This document shows, piece after piece, positions 22,057 through 33,720 of a stretch of 64,000 nucleotides of DNA. The DNA is from Macquaria australasica. Its lineage: Eukaryota > Chordata > Actinopteri > Centrarchiformes > Percichthyidae. Position 1 is the first letter of the stretch. Every line of letters starts with the position of its first letter. The translations under genes and the position numbers were made by a program. Location of the stretch: assembly GCA_005408345.1 (NCBI GenBank), contig SEMN01000455.1, forward strand, positions 38,501 to 102,500, given 5' to 3'. Below the pieces are notes generated by a model. The model saw nothing but the letters and a program-made list of their open reading frames with translations. It was not told where the DNA came from and searched no databases.

Positions 22057-24477
22057 CAGTCCGTGTGTGTAAGTTGTAGTAAAATGTTCAGCTGTTGTGG
22101 CGAAGTCAGTGAGGAACTGTAATTGGACACATTTAGTTTGCAGAGGATAAAAGAAAAGAAGCGAGAAGCACCAGAAGTGGCAGGTACTGAGTGTGAAAGT
22201 AGCTGAGAGGTTTAGAAGATATTTAACTTCTGACCAACAGAGGGCAGCATTGACACAGCGCAGATGTGTAGCAGTGTAGGTGATCTCCATCCATCCATCC
22301 CTGACCTCTCACAATGAGGATAATAAAAGGGGGCTGTCATTTGGGCTAAATAGAGGATGTCATTGAGCTATTCCATCAGCGATAAGCCCAACATGCATGA
22401 TCATCATTCCTCTCTTCTCTCGTCTTCTGGCACTCAATGCTCAACCCGCTCTTTATCTGATGATCAAATCTCTATTACAAGCTCTGAATATTTTCAGCAG
22501 GGAGGCACCGAAGGATTTGGCTTGAGAAAACAGAATTTATCACACGATAGAACATGTCTTTGGATAATGGTTATTTCCCCCCTCCTCTTTGCTCTCTCTG
22601 TGCGAGTGCCATTAGTTCTGAGGTGGCCATTGTTCTCTGTCAGAGAAATGAGAGGGCAGGCACATCACTGGGAGCTGGATTCCCCGCACTGTCTCTCTGC
22701 AATGTTTTGATCCTTCTGCACAGACATATGAAAGCAGAGAAGGTCGCTCACGCTGGAGAGGACGATTGCTGCGGCACGGCACATAATTAATAGGGAAAGA
22801 GATCACCTCTAGGAGTGACCTGACAGTGGTTGAAAACTCCTTGGCATTTTCTCAGGACACGCTGATTAGAGCTGATCCTGTTACCCTCTTTAATCACTGT
22901 TTGTGTTTGCCACGAATGAGCCCGTGCATTCCTGATTTAGAGAAAGCGGTGCTGTGGAGATGTTACGGCCTGCTGAGGATCTCTGAATACCTTCGTGTTG
23001 GTGCATTTCAAAAAATTCAAACACTTTCATCACGCGTGTGCACTCTTTGGACACCTTGGAAGTCTACACACAAACAGCGAGAGTGCAAACTGCACTGTGC
23101 AGGAGCTCCACGGGACAGGTGCTTACCACGACTGTCCCTGAAAGATCCAGACTGTGAAAACAGTGACTGCTACTGCTAAGCTCTTTAGATCAGGATGTGA
23201 CACGTCACTTAAACTAAATACTTTATGATTTACCCTCATTCAGTAGTTCTTTTTATGTCAACTGTGACAATCTACACATAAATAAACCTCTGTGAGGTTT
23301 TCCACATTAGATGTAACATTCTGACACGTCTGCTTTCTCTTCCTCATTCCACAGGTCTTAACCAGTTTGTATTTAAGTCCAATAGCGGAGGATTACCTTA
23401 CACAGAGGGCAGAACTCACCTCTCTTGCCAACATTTACGTAAGTGCACCAATCCAAGGCCATTGAAGACCGATTCAGACACTTTAACCTATTTCCAGATT
23501 AAGAATAGCTGCCTCGGGCTGGATTACAATTCAAAGAAATGTTTTTACATCCAGTGTTACCCCTTAAATTTGGGCAACAGAAGGGAATTATTTTGATTTC
23601 TGTGCAGCAGTATAAGTAAAAATCTTGAATGACATTATGCACATTGTCATTAATAACTTCTAATGTGTCAAATGTAAATAACCAGATGATAAACTGTTCA
23701 ACAGAGTGATTTTCTAAACCTTCAAACAATAAAAAGAACATTTATCTGTCTAGTATGCTGTCTATTTGTATAGGAGTGACTGTGAATTCTTTTGGAGTTG
23801 AGTCAGTTTGTTTGACTAAGCTCTACTTTGGAAGACAGTCCATGGACACAGAGTGCTTTTTATCAGTCAGATTTAAGGTCTGCTGCTGCAGACTCAGTCA
23901 GCAGAGGAGGACTCCTCACTCAGATCGCATGTCAATACTCAAGAATGTAGATCTGTCACTACCCACAACTAAATATCATTTTTCCTCCCTTTCATTTCTC
24001 TCTCTTTCCCTCTCTTTGCAAGGCTCTTTGAAGTAATAGTGAAAGGATCCCAGACTGTAGCAAATTACCTGAGGACTGAAACATTTTTGACATAAGTCCT
24101 GAGAGACGGGGCAAGCCACTTTTCCTGGCGGCCCCTTTGGCGTTTTTAATCTGGGGCTGAGGGAGACAGCGGCGCTGACAGAATGATGGGACAGCTGGAC
24201 ATGCTTCCAGGCCAGCAGCAACGGGCAAAAGAAACTCCAGGAGAAGGGCCACTGCAGACGTCTCACCACGGAGCCAACCACTCAGGACAGCAGACCAAAG
24301 CAGGATGGAGCATGACTATGTCCATGGTAGACATCCACCTCCTCCATCTTGACTTAAAAGCTTGCATCTCCAGTCAGGAGAACGGAATTATTTTTAAAAA
24401 TTGATTTGTTTTGGTCACCTGGTTTCACAGCTTTATGATAATTAATTGCAGGTCATGAGAATAAATGTATATGTTAC
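22057..24477. other. Gene-free stretch
   Basis: No recognisable exon. The part at about 22330-22800 is more balanced in base composition and free of repeats, so it could be conserved non-coding DNA; this cannot be judged without alignment. A GATCTCCATCCATCCATCC run is at about 22280. Confidence 0.4.
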
Positions 24478-24886
24478 ATAAAACAAGTTCTTTCTTTGGC
24501 CAAAATATCAATTTTACTTTGGTTTATGAACAAATACCTGCAAAACTGATGACAGTCCCATCAGCCTCAGTTGTACTTAGTCCTGTTAGCATGCTAACAC
24601 GATATCTAACAATCAATATACCCTGGAAGCAGGGAGAGAGACAACAACAAAATCCACCTACCAGCACCTCTGAAGCTCACTTATGACAGTAACATGTTGC
24701 ATCTCCAAAGTTTTCAGTAAATCGCTGCTCCCAGCTAATTGCCCCACATGTAACCCCCTGTAAAACCACAGCATGTGGTAGCTGGTGGTGGTAGCTTCAT
24801 AATTTCTCTACAGATAGTGGTACTGATCTTCTCATGTAACTCAAGAAAGTGAATAAGCGTATTTCCCAAAATGTCAAACTATTGCT
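24478..24886. repeat. Mosaic of two repeat families
   Basis: The left part (to about 24605) matches the CAAATACCTGCAAAACTGATG segment shared with 26800-27225 and 31412-31890. The right part shares AAAATCCACCTACCAGCACC with the element at 62778. It ends ATTTCCCAAAATGTCAAACT (24861-24880), with TTAA at 24887-24890, as does the right end of the element at 58699-59387. One element probably inserted into or recombined with another. Confidence 0.6.
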
Positions 24887-24890
24887 TTAA

Positions 24891-26799
24891 ACATTGAAAC
24901 CAAGGTTCAGGGACTTGAAATAAAACATCTGACTTCAAACAGAGAAAACAAAAGAACAGGAAATGAGAGGTCATTAAATTCAGCTCGTTGGTGGACAAAG
25001 ACATCGGAACATCCCAAAATCTCTCCAGGAGCTTGATTGTCTCTGCAAACATGCTTAAAGCAGACAGGAAGTAACTTGAGCCAAACAGGAGGGAATCAAA
25101 TCAGACATCGCTAGCTTGTTTTTCAGGGCAGGACAATTATATTTGACATAAGGCGCTTTTCACTCATGCATCAGTGCTCTCCACTTTCATGGGCTGCTAT
25201 CACATTGGTCCAGTGGTTTGCCTTTCTTCCTCTCAATTTTACAAAGTCATTTTGCTGGAGATGACGAACAATGGCCGCCTTTTGAGAGATCCTATAACCT
25301 TTTCTTCCTGAGGGACCCCGCTGCAATCAAGTATGCAAGAGTGTATTGTCATTTGCTTTGCTTGCGCTGTCCAAATTGTAATCTTTCCTGCACTGCTTAG
25401 AGATATCTTTAGAGTCAGAGTGCAATTAATTGTCAGCATGATCTAACCTGAAATTGGGCCTCAATTGGCTTCATCACATTGCAACATTTATCGGATTTAT
25501 CTTTTAAGCTTTTAACCTAATGAAGCCAGCTCTTTTAACTTGGGGTTTTACAGACAAGTATCAAGAATCAAGCCTTTCCTGCCTGTCTGCCACTTTTTTC
25601 CTGTGTTTTGTGTTTGGGCTCTGGAGCTGTCTACTTTGTGTCTGGGAACATGCATCCTCCTCCGCCTTTGTGACCCTGTCTTCCCTCCCCCTTGGGTGGG
25701 CTGTGACCCTGTTAGCCTGCAGCTACCGCAGGTTACAAACTCTCACCCTGAAACGCTTGTAATCCCGGGGATGTACTTCAGTACACTTTATGCTCTTTGC
25801 CCCTTTCTAAAATTCGGTAAGAACCTCACAGGTCACAGGTCATCGTACCAAACAGAAGCTGCCGATAAAAATAGCAACTGATACATAGGTCATCTAAAAA
25901 TACTAGCTTCTGTCCATTCTCATTTAGAGAATGCTTTGTTTTGCCGGCAACCTTTTGGGAGCTTTTGACATTTTGTTCTGATGTCACCAGAAACAGGAGT
26001 GAGAGGCCGTTTTGTTCGCAGAAAAGGAGGCTTGATGATGTAGATGTCTTTTTCCTCGTATGTAACCTCATACTGCTGAGAAAATGTCAGAGTGCAGGAG
26101 AGAGAGTGTGTGGACATCAGATTCTCCGGGCCCTTAAGGGGCCCCTTGCACTGACAAATAGAGCAGTCTGTCCTTATCTCTACCATGTAAGAATTCCACC
26201 ACTGCTGCTGGGGACTGCAGCGTCTGAAACCAAGATTTTGAACAATGTAGAGCACACTTAAGAAAGGTCTAAAATTAGTCTCATTTGCAGTTTTGTTTGA
26301 TTTTGTATTATGTTTTACTTTACAGTAGCTGTATTATATTTAACACTGAAGAAGTGGAGATAAAGGGTGTGATAAAAGATGACAAACTGTTCCAAATTCA
26401 CCACCCCAGGACAAATATAATCAGAAAAGTATGTTCTTTTAGAGTAGAGTCTAAACTAAGAATGAACAAACAAATCAAGTCAGCATTCAAGTTATTTATA
26501 GACTTCTCACTCATGCATTACCAGCATGGAAAAAATGCTTTTTTATTACGGTGTCACAAGTTGACACCTGGCAGCACTGCTGCAGATGAGCAGAGTGTGC
26601 TCTGTCTCGGGGAGTTGGGGTTTCCCGCTGCAGCTCCATGCAGGAACAAGCACTGAACAAGAGCTACGGTAAAAGAGGAAATTATATACCTTCACTGCCA
26701 AATACCTGCCCACCTTCACTGTGCTGGTAGTCATTATTAGCAGCACTGTGAAGAGTTTAGTGGTGTTGCACTGATCAGTGACTGACCAGATACTGATGC
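24891..26799. other. Gene-free stretch
   Basis: About 1.9 kb with no recognisable gene or repeat. The open frames here, up to 123 codons, look random in composition. Confidence 0.4.
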
Positions 26800-27225
26800 T
26801 TGTTAGCCATGCTAGCAGCATGGCTCTAGTGATGGCAATGTCAGTGGATCACCACTTTGGTCTAGACTGAATCTGCTGTATCTCAACAACTATTCAATGG
26901 ATTGCCATTCAATTTTATGAAGGCATTCATGGTCCCCAGAGGATGAATCCTAATGACTTTGGTGGCATCCTAACTTTTCCTCTAGCGCCACCATCAAGTC
27001 AAAATTTCATTTTGTCCATTATGACCAAATACTTGCAAAACTAATGACATTCCCCTCAATCTCAGCTGTACTTTTTTATGCTAACTAGCAAATGCACTAA
27101 CACACTAATGTGGTGAACATGGTAAACATTATACCTTCTTGACATCAGCATATTAGCATTGTCTTTGTGAGCGTGTTAGCAGTGCAAGTAAAGTCTCACA
27201 GAGCTGCTAGCATGGCTGTAGACTC
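26800..27225. repeat. Foldback-ended interspersed repeat, copy 1
   Basis: The left end TAGCCATGCTAGCAGC is inverted at the right end, GAGCTGCTAGCATGGCT. The interior includes CAACTATTCAATGGATTGCC, TAGCGCCACCATCAAGTC and GACCAAATACTTGCAAAAC. A second copy at 31412-31890 keeps the same order of landmarks. It has no coding capacity and is best described as a DNA-transposon-like short element of unknown class. Confidence 0.7.
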
Positions 27226-28911
27226 GGTCTTGTTTTCTTTAATTACTTTGTCACAAAACACTTGCACAGCAGATGAGGATTTCAGATTTATTTTATTTTT
27301 TATTTTACTCATAATAGTTCCTTGTACTTTACACCACACTCTTAAATCAAGGAAAGCCTGCGCACTCACTCACGTTAATGTCTGCCTGACTGTGTGTGAT
27401 ACACATCTAGTGACGTCTGGAAACATCATCACAACACATGCTGACGAGAGAGAGGCTACACAATGTCAGTTTCATCTCAGTTCCACATCACAGTCAGAGA
27501 TACATTGACACTAATAAGTCAACCACTGAAGCATAAGTGTGTCACTCATGTTTTAAAAAATGTTTTTTCATTAGTGACGTGTTCTCTGTTTTCTTTCTTT
27601 TTTTATTTTTATGCAGAAATGCACACCAGAAAATCTATGAAACAGTCTATGGATGTTTCCTCTTAACTCCTGTTGCATCCATCCTCATATGCTCCCTCTT
27701 TTATAGCTTTAGGGACATTTAAGAGATGAGCACACTATCTCCTCTTGAGAAGTGTTGCGTGAGACGATGTGTGTGTAGTTTATCAGAGCTTTTCTCTCTC
27801 TCTTTTCATCCAGCTCCATATTTGTAAGTTCTTCACAAAACACAGATGCCTCCTCTTGAACAAGACTTATCTGTCATTCAGACTCCCCCTCTTTTTTCAC
27901 TGTGGTCTAAACGTGTGGACCACCAACCTCCCATCTCCCCAAAGGACTAAAGGCATGGAGATATGATGAAACAGATGAAATTCTGTTCAAAGCTACGGGA
28001 CCTGGTGGTACTTTGTCTGGCTCATCTAGATCGCTCTGATAGGGTGGCACGATAAGACAACATGAAAGTACCCTGTCATCAGCTTTTTTCTTCTCCTCTT
28101 TTCTGCCCTACAACATCACAGCAGGGAGAAGCCTTCATGATGCAGGGAACAGACAATACTTTTGCATGCTACTGCTTTTCAGAGGCAAAATAGAAAGATC
28201 TTGGCTTTAAATGAGCAAGAAAGAGATTTCAAAAAGGCCGTGCAGATGTCTGCTCCCAAAATTATCTACCTCATTGGCTCCTCTGTTGTCATATCCATCA
28301 TAACCATGTACATGTGCATATTCTCCATTACATAGTCTCTGGACAGCTCAAAGCCTGAGGCTATCAGTAATGTTTTATTATTGATCTGATGCTCTGACAG
28401 ATTACGGCTGACTCCAGGAGGCTCTGAGTTCCAGCTCAGGGCCTCCCAGGCTGTGTTTTGTGAGTTGCAGTGAGGCCCTGAGTTGCAGCAGCCAGCAGAT
28501 TTACACTCTCCATTTTCACCCATAAAACAACATTTCTTCAAAGTTGGCTAATCTTACTTTATCTGTTGAAAACTCGCTGACAGACTGAGGGGCTCGTTTC
28601 ATGTTATTTTTTAACACGAGTGCTGCTATTGCAACTTTACCATCCCCCAGTGGTTCCTTTCAATAAATCAATCATTTGTCTTGGGCTGATAAGTCTTAAA
28701 ATTACAAAAATATATTTTCTCACTTACCTCTAGATTTTGGCCGCCTCCCTGATAATGGAACTGGATGGAATTTAGTTTGTGGTGCTTGAACACTGAAACA
28801 GATCACTCTGTCTACAGTTTTCATTGAAACTACTTTCAAATGTTCCAAACATTTTTCAAGGCTGTGAGCTCTGGAGATGAATTTCTCACAACTTGGGCCA
28901 TTGGCAGCACG
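27226..28911. other. Gene-free stretch
   Basis: Nothing recognisable; AT-rich with scattered T runs. Confidence 0.4.
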
Positions 28912-28939
28912 TGGTTAAGCACATATACTCAAGTACTGC

Positions 28940-29355
28940 ACTTAAAGCTGCTATAATCAATATTCTTATTTTAACAATGGATCAAATGACTGTGTAATGT
29001 GAAAGTGATGAACCGACAGACAATAATCACCTGACTCTGTACGGCTCTACAGGGCGGTTTAGTGTCTTTGAGCTCATCGTTTTGGTTTTAATGTTTGCAA
29101 CTTTACTGTTTTGGTTCAGTCTCACTGCTCTCATCAGTCTCTTTTCCAGACGCAGCAGATACAGCTGTTTTGTAGTAAGAAATTTCTTATAAACCCAGTG
29201 CACACTACCTGCCCAGCACCAAAGGACAGACCGAGAAAAAGTTAGCGACTAGATGGTGAACAAAGTGGAGCTTTTAGCAGCTAAAGAGTCAGATATTTCC
29301 TTCAGAAGTTGGTGGAGAGCAAACCAGAGCTAAAAGGAGAGTGAATATTGGATAG
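28940..29355. repeat. Single arm of the large TTAA-flanked palindromic repeat
   Basis: It starts after TTAA with AGCTGCTATAATCAATATTC and runs through GAGCTCATCGTTTTGG, CTAGATGGTGAACAAAGTGG and AGAGTGAATATTGGA. The same landmarks occur in both arms of the palindrome at 53859-54855, so this is a half copy. It directly abuts the THAP-domain relic that follows. Confidence 0.7.
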
Positions 29356-29390
29356 CTAGAAAGCTAGATACCACTAGAGGTATACAGACA

Positions 29391-29606
29391 TTTGACTGAC
29401 CAGCGACAAAATACTTGCTGCACACGTAGACATACTGAGTGTCAGGATCCCACAGTGTTCCCATTCTTCCTGCTGATGCCTCACGTCTGTCTCCACTCTT
29501 GTCTTCTTAAAGTCTCAGTTTTTGGGTTTGACAGATTATAAAAACGTAGTTCTGGGTTCTTGACCCTGTTGGTGGTGCATCCCACCACACAGCAGCTTTT
29601 AGGCAT
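29391..29606 (-). pseudogene. Broken THAP zinc-finger domain (transposon-derived or gene relic)
   Basis: Read on the minus strand from 29606, the sequence starts MPKSCCVVGCTTN. This is the N-terminal Cys-x(2-4)-Cys of a THAP domain, followed by a conserved-looking FYNLSNPKTETLRRQEW stretch. A stop (29481-29483) interrupts the frame, and a shift of frame is needed to reach the distal YVYVCSKYF, where the usual final His is Tyr. THAP domains are C2CH DNA-binding modules found in THAP proteins and P-element-type transposases. No downstream catalytic region is seen. Two disruptions and the lost ligand make this a dead fragment. Confidence 0.7.
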
Positions 29607-29619
29607 GTTTCTGTTGTTT

Positions 29620-31411
29620 ACTAGCAGACCGAAGTGATAAGGAGGTGCCTTCAAGCAATACAAAGTCAATGAAGAGCAATGAATTGTTTTCCCCTCCAGT
29701 GTGGGCGGGACTTAATTGCGCTTTGTCTCTAATTTTTTTTTTTTTTTCATAATTTGGGTGTACTGACTCTTTAACATTGTTCTGTTCAGGTGTACCAACC
29801 ATGACGGACAAAGGAACACAATATGGCCTTCTCAGTGCAGCCACCACTCACGGCCCTCAGGAGCCTGGCACAAATGTTCCCCTTTGGCTGCACCTTCACT
29901 ATCACTAAAAACAACCTCCACTTCACACAGTTCTCATAAATGTAACTATGAAGAGAAACTACTTTTCATATAAAGACAAAGTAAGAACTCTAGTATCTAG
30001 CGCTGCTTGTGTTTTAATGTAATATTTGAATGTACATGAGTTGCCTAAAATTAAGATAACACTTGTAGTTCACAGGATGACAGCTTGCTTGTTGACACAG
30101 CAGAAGCTGAATGAATGTGTAACGTCTGCCGCGCTGCAGACATTTAAACATGCTCCTATCAATGCTGTTATGATTATACACTGCATCTTTCTGGGTCAGA
30201 CCAAAGGAATGAGGTGGTCCCTCTGAAAATAAACATTAACTGCGAGATGTATGACACCCGATTGTAAAACATCCACCAATGACAACATAAACCCTCACCT
30301 ATCTTCCTTCAGGGCTCGGGATTGTAACTGCTGTTGTGATTGGTCTCCACAAGTGAGGCATGTTGAGGAAACGGCATGCCTTTCTCCTCCCAGAAAACTG
30401 TCTTTGTTTGCCTCTGACAGGGGGAATGTGTGGCTAAGCATCTATGTGACACTTTGAGCGCTTGAAATGAGTCCCCTGTATTTTCCTAATGTGCACAGAG
30501 AAGCACTTTGATCCTCCCGTGCAGGAGGGTGTCAACTATCTGAGCGAAGGGGCTATAGCTTGTCCTGGCTAATTTCTTTTAAAGGTAAGGGTAATTTTTC
30601 AACCATGCAAGAAACCAGGTTGTATTTCCTGTCTTTTCGGGCCACATAAGCCAGGACTGAAGCTGAACGAGTGATATTTGATGTAAAGTTTACTTCTGAA
30701 TCTTACACGTCTCCCTTCTTTTACAGTTAAGCCATGCAATGTCTTTCTTTTTCCTAACAAACGTTTCTGGTTTCATAACACGGGGTGGTTGACCTGCCTA
30801 GTTGGCAACAGGTTCCTGATCACCTCACTGATAAGTTTGAATCCAATAAAAACACACCTGGGTTAGTGTAGGACCAGAGCCAACCAGACAGAATAATGTG
30901 AGCTGGACCAACCTATTAGAGCAAGCACAGTACACATTAATGTGGGAATATTAAAGGTCCTCCACTCAAACACTGGAACATTTGAACGACTCCCCAAACT
31001 ATTCTGCCGGGTCTCGAAGCTTTGAAGTCTAATTTCTGCCTACTGAAGCAGACAATACTGACATCCTCTTGGTGGAGGCATGGGAAATGAAGTTGGGAAG
31101 CACAGGTGAAACTCTAGAAAGCTTGAATATGATATTTCCTGTGTGTTCAGCTACTCTATTCTTGGCCAGATCTGTATGATGATTAGTTACTGGGACGTGG
31201 AGAGGTATGCATGCCTTATGAGCAGGAGGAAGAGGAGGAAAGGGCCAAAGCATCTTCAAATCCCTCCCTGTGTCTAACAACTACTAATCTGTGTATTATT
31301 GTTATACCAGGTACTGGACTGTGAAAGCTTCTCGAATAATTCAAAGGATCACGTTAGCCTTTGCATAGACTACAATATATCACCATTATTATTATTATTA
31401 TTCCTCTCAGA
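29620..31411. other. Gene-free stretch
   Basis: Contains a poly-T run at about 29733-29747 and an (ATT)n tract at about 31384-31402. No gene recognised. Confidence 0.4.
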
Positions 31412-31890
31412 GGTAGGGGGCCATGCTAGCTAATGCTTGAGTCCTCCAATGAAATATCTCCCCAACTATTGTATGAATTGCCATGAAATTGAGACATTCA
31501 TATTCTACAGAGGATGAATCCTACAGACTTTTGTAGTCCCCTGATGTCTCCTCTTGTACCACCATGATGGGGACATTTTGCGGTTTTGAGTGAAACGTCT
31601 CGACAACTATTGGATGGATTGCTATAAGAATTGGTAAAGACGTTCATAGCGACCTTGGGATGAATTGTAATCACTTTGGTGATCCTCTCACTTTTTGTAG
31701 CGCCACCATCAGGTCAAAATTTTAATTTGCCCAACACTTTATGACCAAATACCTGCAAAACTAATGAAATTCCCTGGTAAACATCTGCATCTTAGCACTG
31801 TCATTGTGAGTTTGTTAGCATGAAGACGTTAGCATTTCACCCAAAGGACTGCTGTGTCTAAGTACAGTCTCACAGAGACGCTAGCATGGC
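31412..31890. repeat. Foldback-ended interspersed repeat, copy 2
   Basis: Same family as 26800-27225. Shared landmarks are ATGAAATTGAGACATTC, CAGAGGATGAATCCTA, TAGCGCCACCATCAGGTC, TATGACCAAATACCTGCAAA and CGCTAGCATGGCT. The internal stretch CAACTATTGGATGGATTGC appears after a repeated start, so this copy may carry an internal duplication. Confidence 0.7.
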
Positions 31891-32498
31891 TTAGTCTTGT
31901 TTACTTCTTAATTTTCTTTCCTATTTGGGACAAATGCAACTCTGCGCTTGCATTTGCTCAAACACTGTGACAGCATTTCAATATCCTTCTCATAAAACCC
32001 ATAATAACTGCCTCATCATGGCATTAACTACACTGTAAGAACTGCATTGCATGCTGATATCACTCTATGAATTAACATTCCTCTAGACAGAAGTATGAGC
32101 ATCCAAAAGTTTCCTTTGAAGGGTGAATCTTTTTCCAGCCTTGTTTAACTCTCGCAGCTTATCACCTGCTGCAGCCTCTTGCTCTGATTTTTCATGTTGC
32201 CTTTGATACTCGGGGAAATGCAGGCTTTGGCAAAATAAAGGCCTGTGTGAGGCGCGACTGATTAACCTCTGAATCTGTGATAAGCTCGGAGAAATCAACA
32301 GTCATAAGCAGCATGTTGGGATGGATTTTGATTGATATGGGCGTGTAAGAAGTCACTGAGTTTGGAGTTTTTACATGTGGGCCAGGAAATATTCACGTCA
32401 TTATTCGGTTCTTGAGCTTTTAAGATAATTTAAATGATTTAATAATAGATAGTCTAGTTTTACCGTGTTTATATAAGTTGGGGCAATATCGTGTCTAA
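31891..32498. other. Gene-free stretch
   Basis: No gene or repeat recognised in about 0.6 kb. Confidence 0.4.
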
Positions 32499-33508
32499 TA
32501 GACCCTTTAAGCGCTGACGTCATGATTACGTCATGGTGAAAAACTGGAGGCAAACACGAATCACCTCAGAGTAGTAGGCTACATAATATACCAAAATATC
32601 ATCTTTACTTCTTTATTTGTGCATATAATAAAATAAAACAAAAGAAAAGAAAGATACAATAAAATAAGAAAAATGCACAGGTGGGATGAAAACCCCCCTG
32701 AGGGCTTGTAAAAGCAACCTACCTAACATTAAAATTAAAAACAGCTGTATATGCATGCCACATATGTAGCTGTTGTGTGGTTGTGTTGTTGGGTGCCAGA
32801 AACAAGGAAAAACTCAACGAAAAAAGGGGGAAAAAATGTAAAAATTTGGAGTAATGGCTCCAAATTGAAATTTTATTGCATACCAGCTGTCACTGCCAGT
32901 CAAAAAAACACAACTAACGTTAAACGCGACATGATGAAAGTATTGGACTGAGGTGTTTGTAGCGCACACTTCACATCAGGTAAGGTTAAATAAAGTATTG
33001 TCTGTTGTAGGTATGGATAACAGTATGTGTCTAAAGGTTTGTCATGCCCATCTAATCAGACACTGGGGAACTAGGAGGAATAGGTGATTTCGCTCGTAGC
33101 GCATTAGCTGACTCCGTTAGCTGGGAGTCCAGCCAGAGACAAAACATAGAGGAAACTGCTGAAGCGTCGCCTCTGTAGAAAGGGAGCGGGAACTTCAGCA
33201 GAGAGAAGGCGCATGTTGTGTGTCAGGTGTAGGTGCAGGTGTGTGTCTGGCCATTCCGGAACATACGGGTCGGCCAATCAGGTCCCATTGGTTAATGTTA
33301 ACTTGTTCAAGTAACACTCGCCGCCCCGGAGAGTGAGTGACCGAACATATTCAGAGAAACTCGTATTTTCTTCAGCCATTGTTAACAAAACAAGCCAACA
33401 GAACTTGCTAGCTAGCGTTAGCTAACGTGTTCAGGGAGTTATTCTGCCTCCACCTAAGCTCCACCCACAGAAAACGGTCATAATGTCCACTAACAGAAAA
33501 GGGGTCTA
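32499..33508. mobile_element. Possible 1-kb non-autonomous DNA transposon
   Basis: The left end TAGACCCTTTAAG is mirrored by AAAAGGGGTCTA at the right end, 1 kb away. The interior is compositionally distinct, includes TAGCTAGCGTTAGCTAACG, and has no protein-like frame. It carries TGACGTCA at 32515-32522 and TTACGTCA at 32527-32534, tandem CRE-like sites. No target duplication was found, so the boundaries are provisional. Confidence 0.4.
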
Positions 33509-33519
33509 TACATCTGTCA

Positions 33520-33720
33520 GTACTGGAAGAGTCATCCCTATTCTGTTGCTCCTCTTGATGTTTCTCCCATTTTGTCTTTCCTTTACCATTTTGAGTTTTT
33601 CCTCATCTGAATTGAGGGTCCAAGGACAGACTGTACTGTAAAGCTCTCTGAGACATACTTGTGATTTTGGGTTGTATTAATAAGCTTACTTATTTGACGT
33701 ATAGACCTGGGTGAAAGATA
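33520..33720. repeat. Retroposon-tail-like fragment
   Basis: GTAAAGCTCTCTGAGACATA followed by CTTGTGATTTTGGGTTGTAT resembles the common fish repeat tail that ends in GTGATTTGGGCTATA and AATAAA units. Recognised from memory. Confidence 0.4.

Noticed and set aside
22826..23179. 117-codon frame with a protein-like look
   Set aside because: No recognisable domain, no splice-linked neighbours and no codon-level support; kept only as part of the gene-free stretch.
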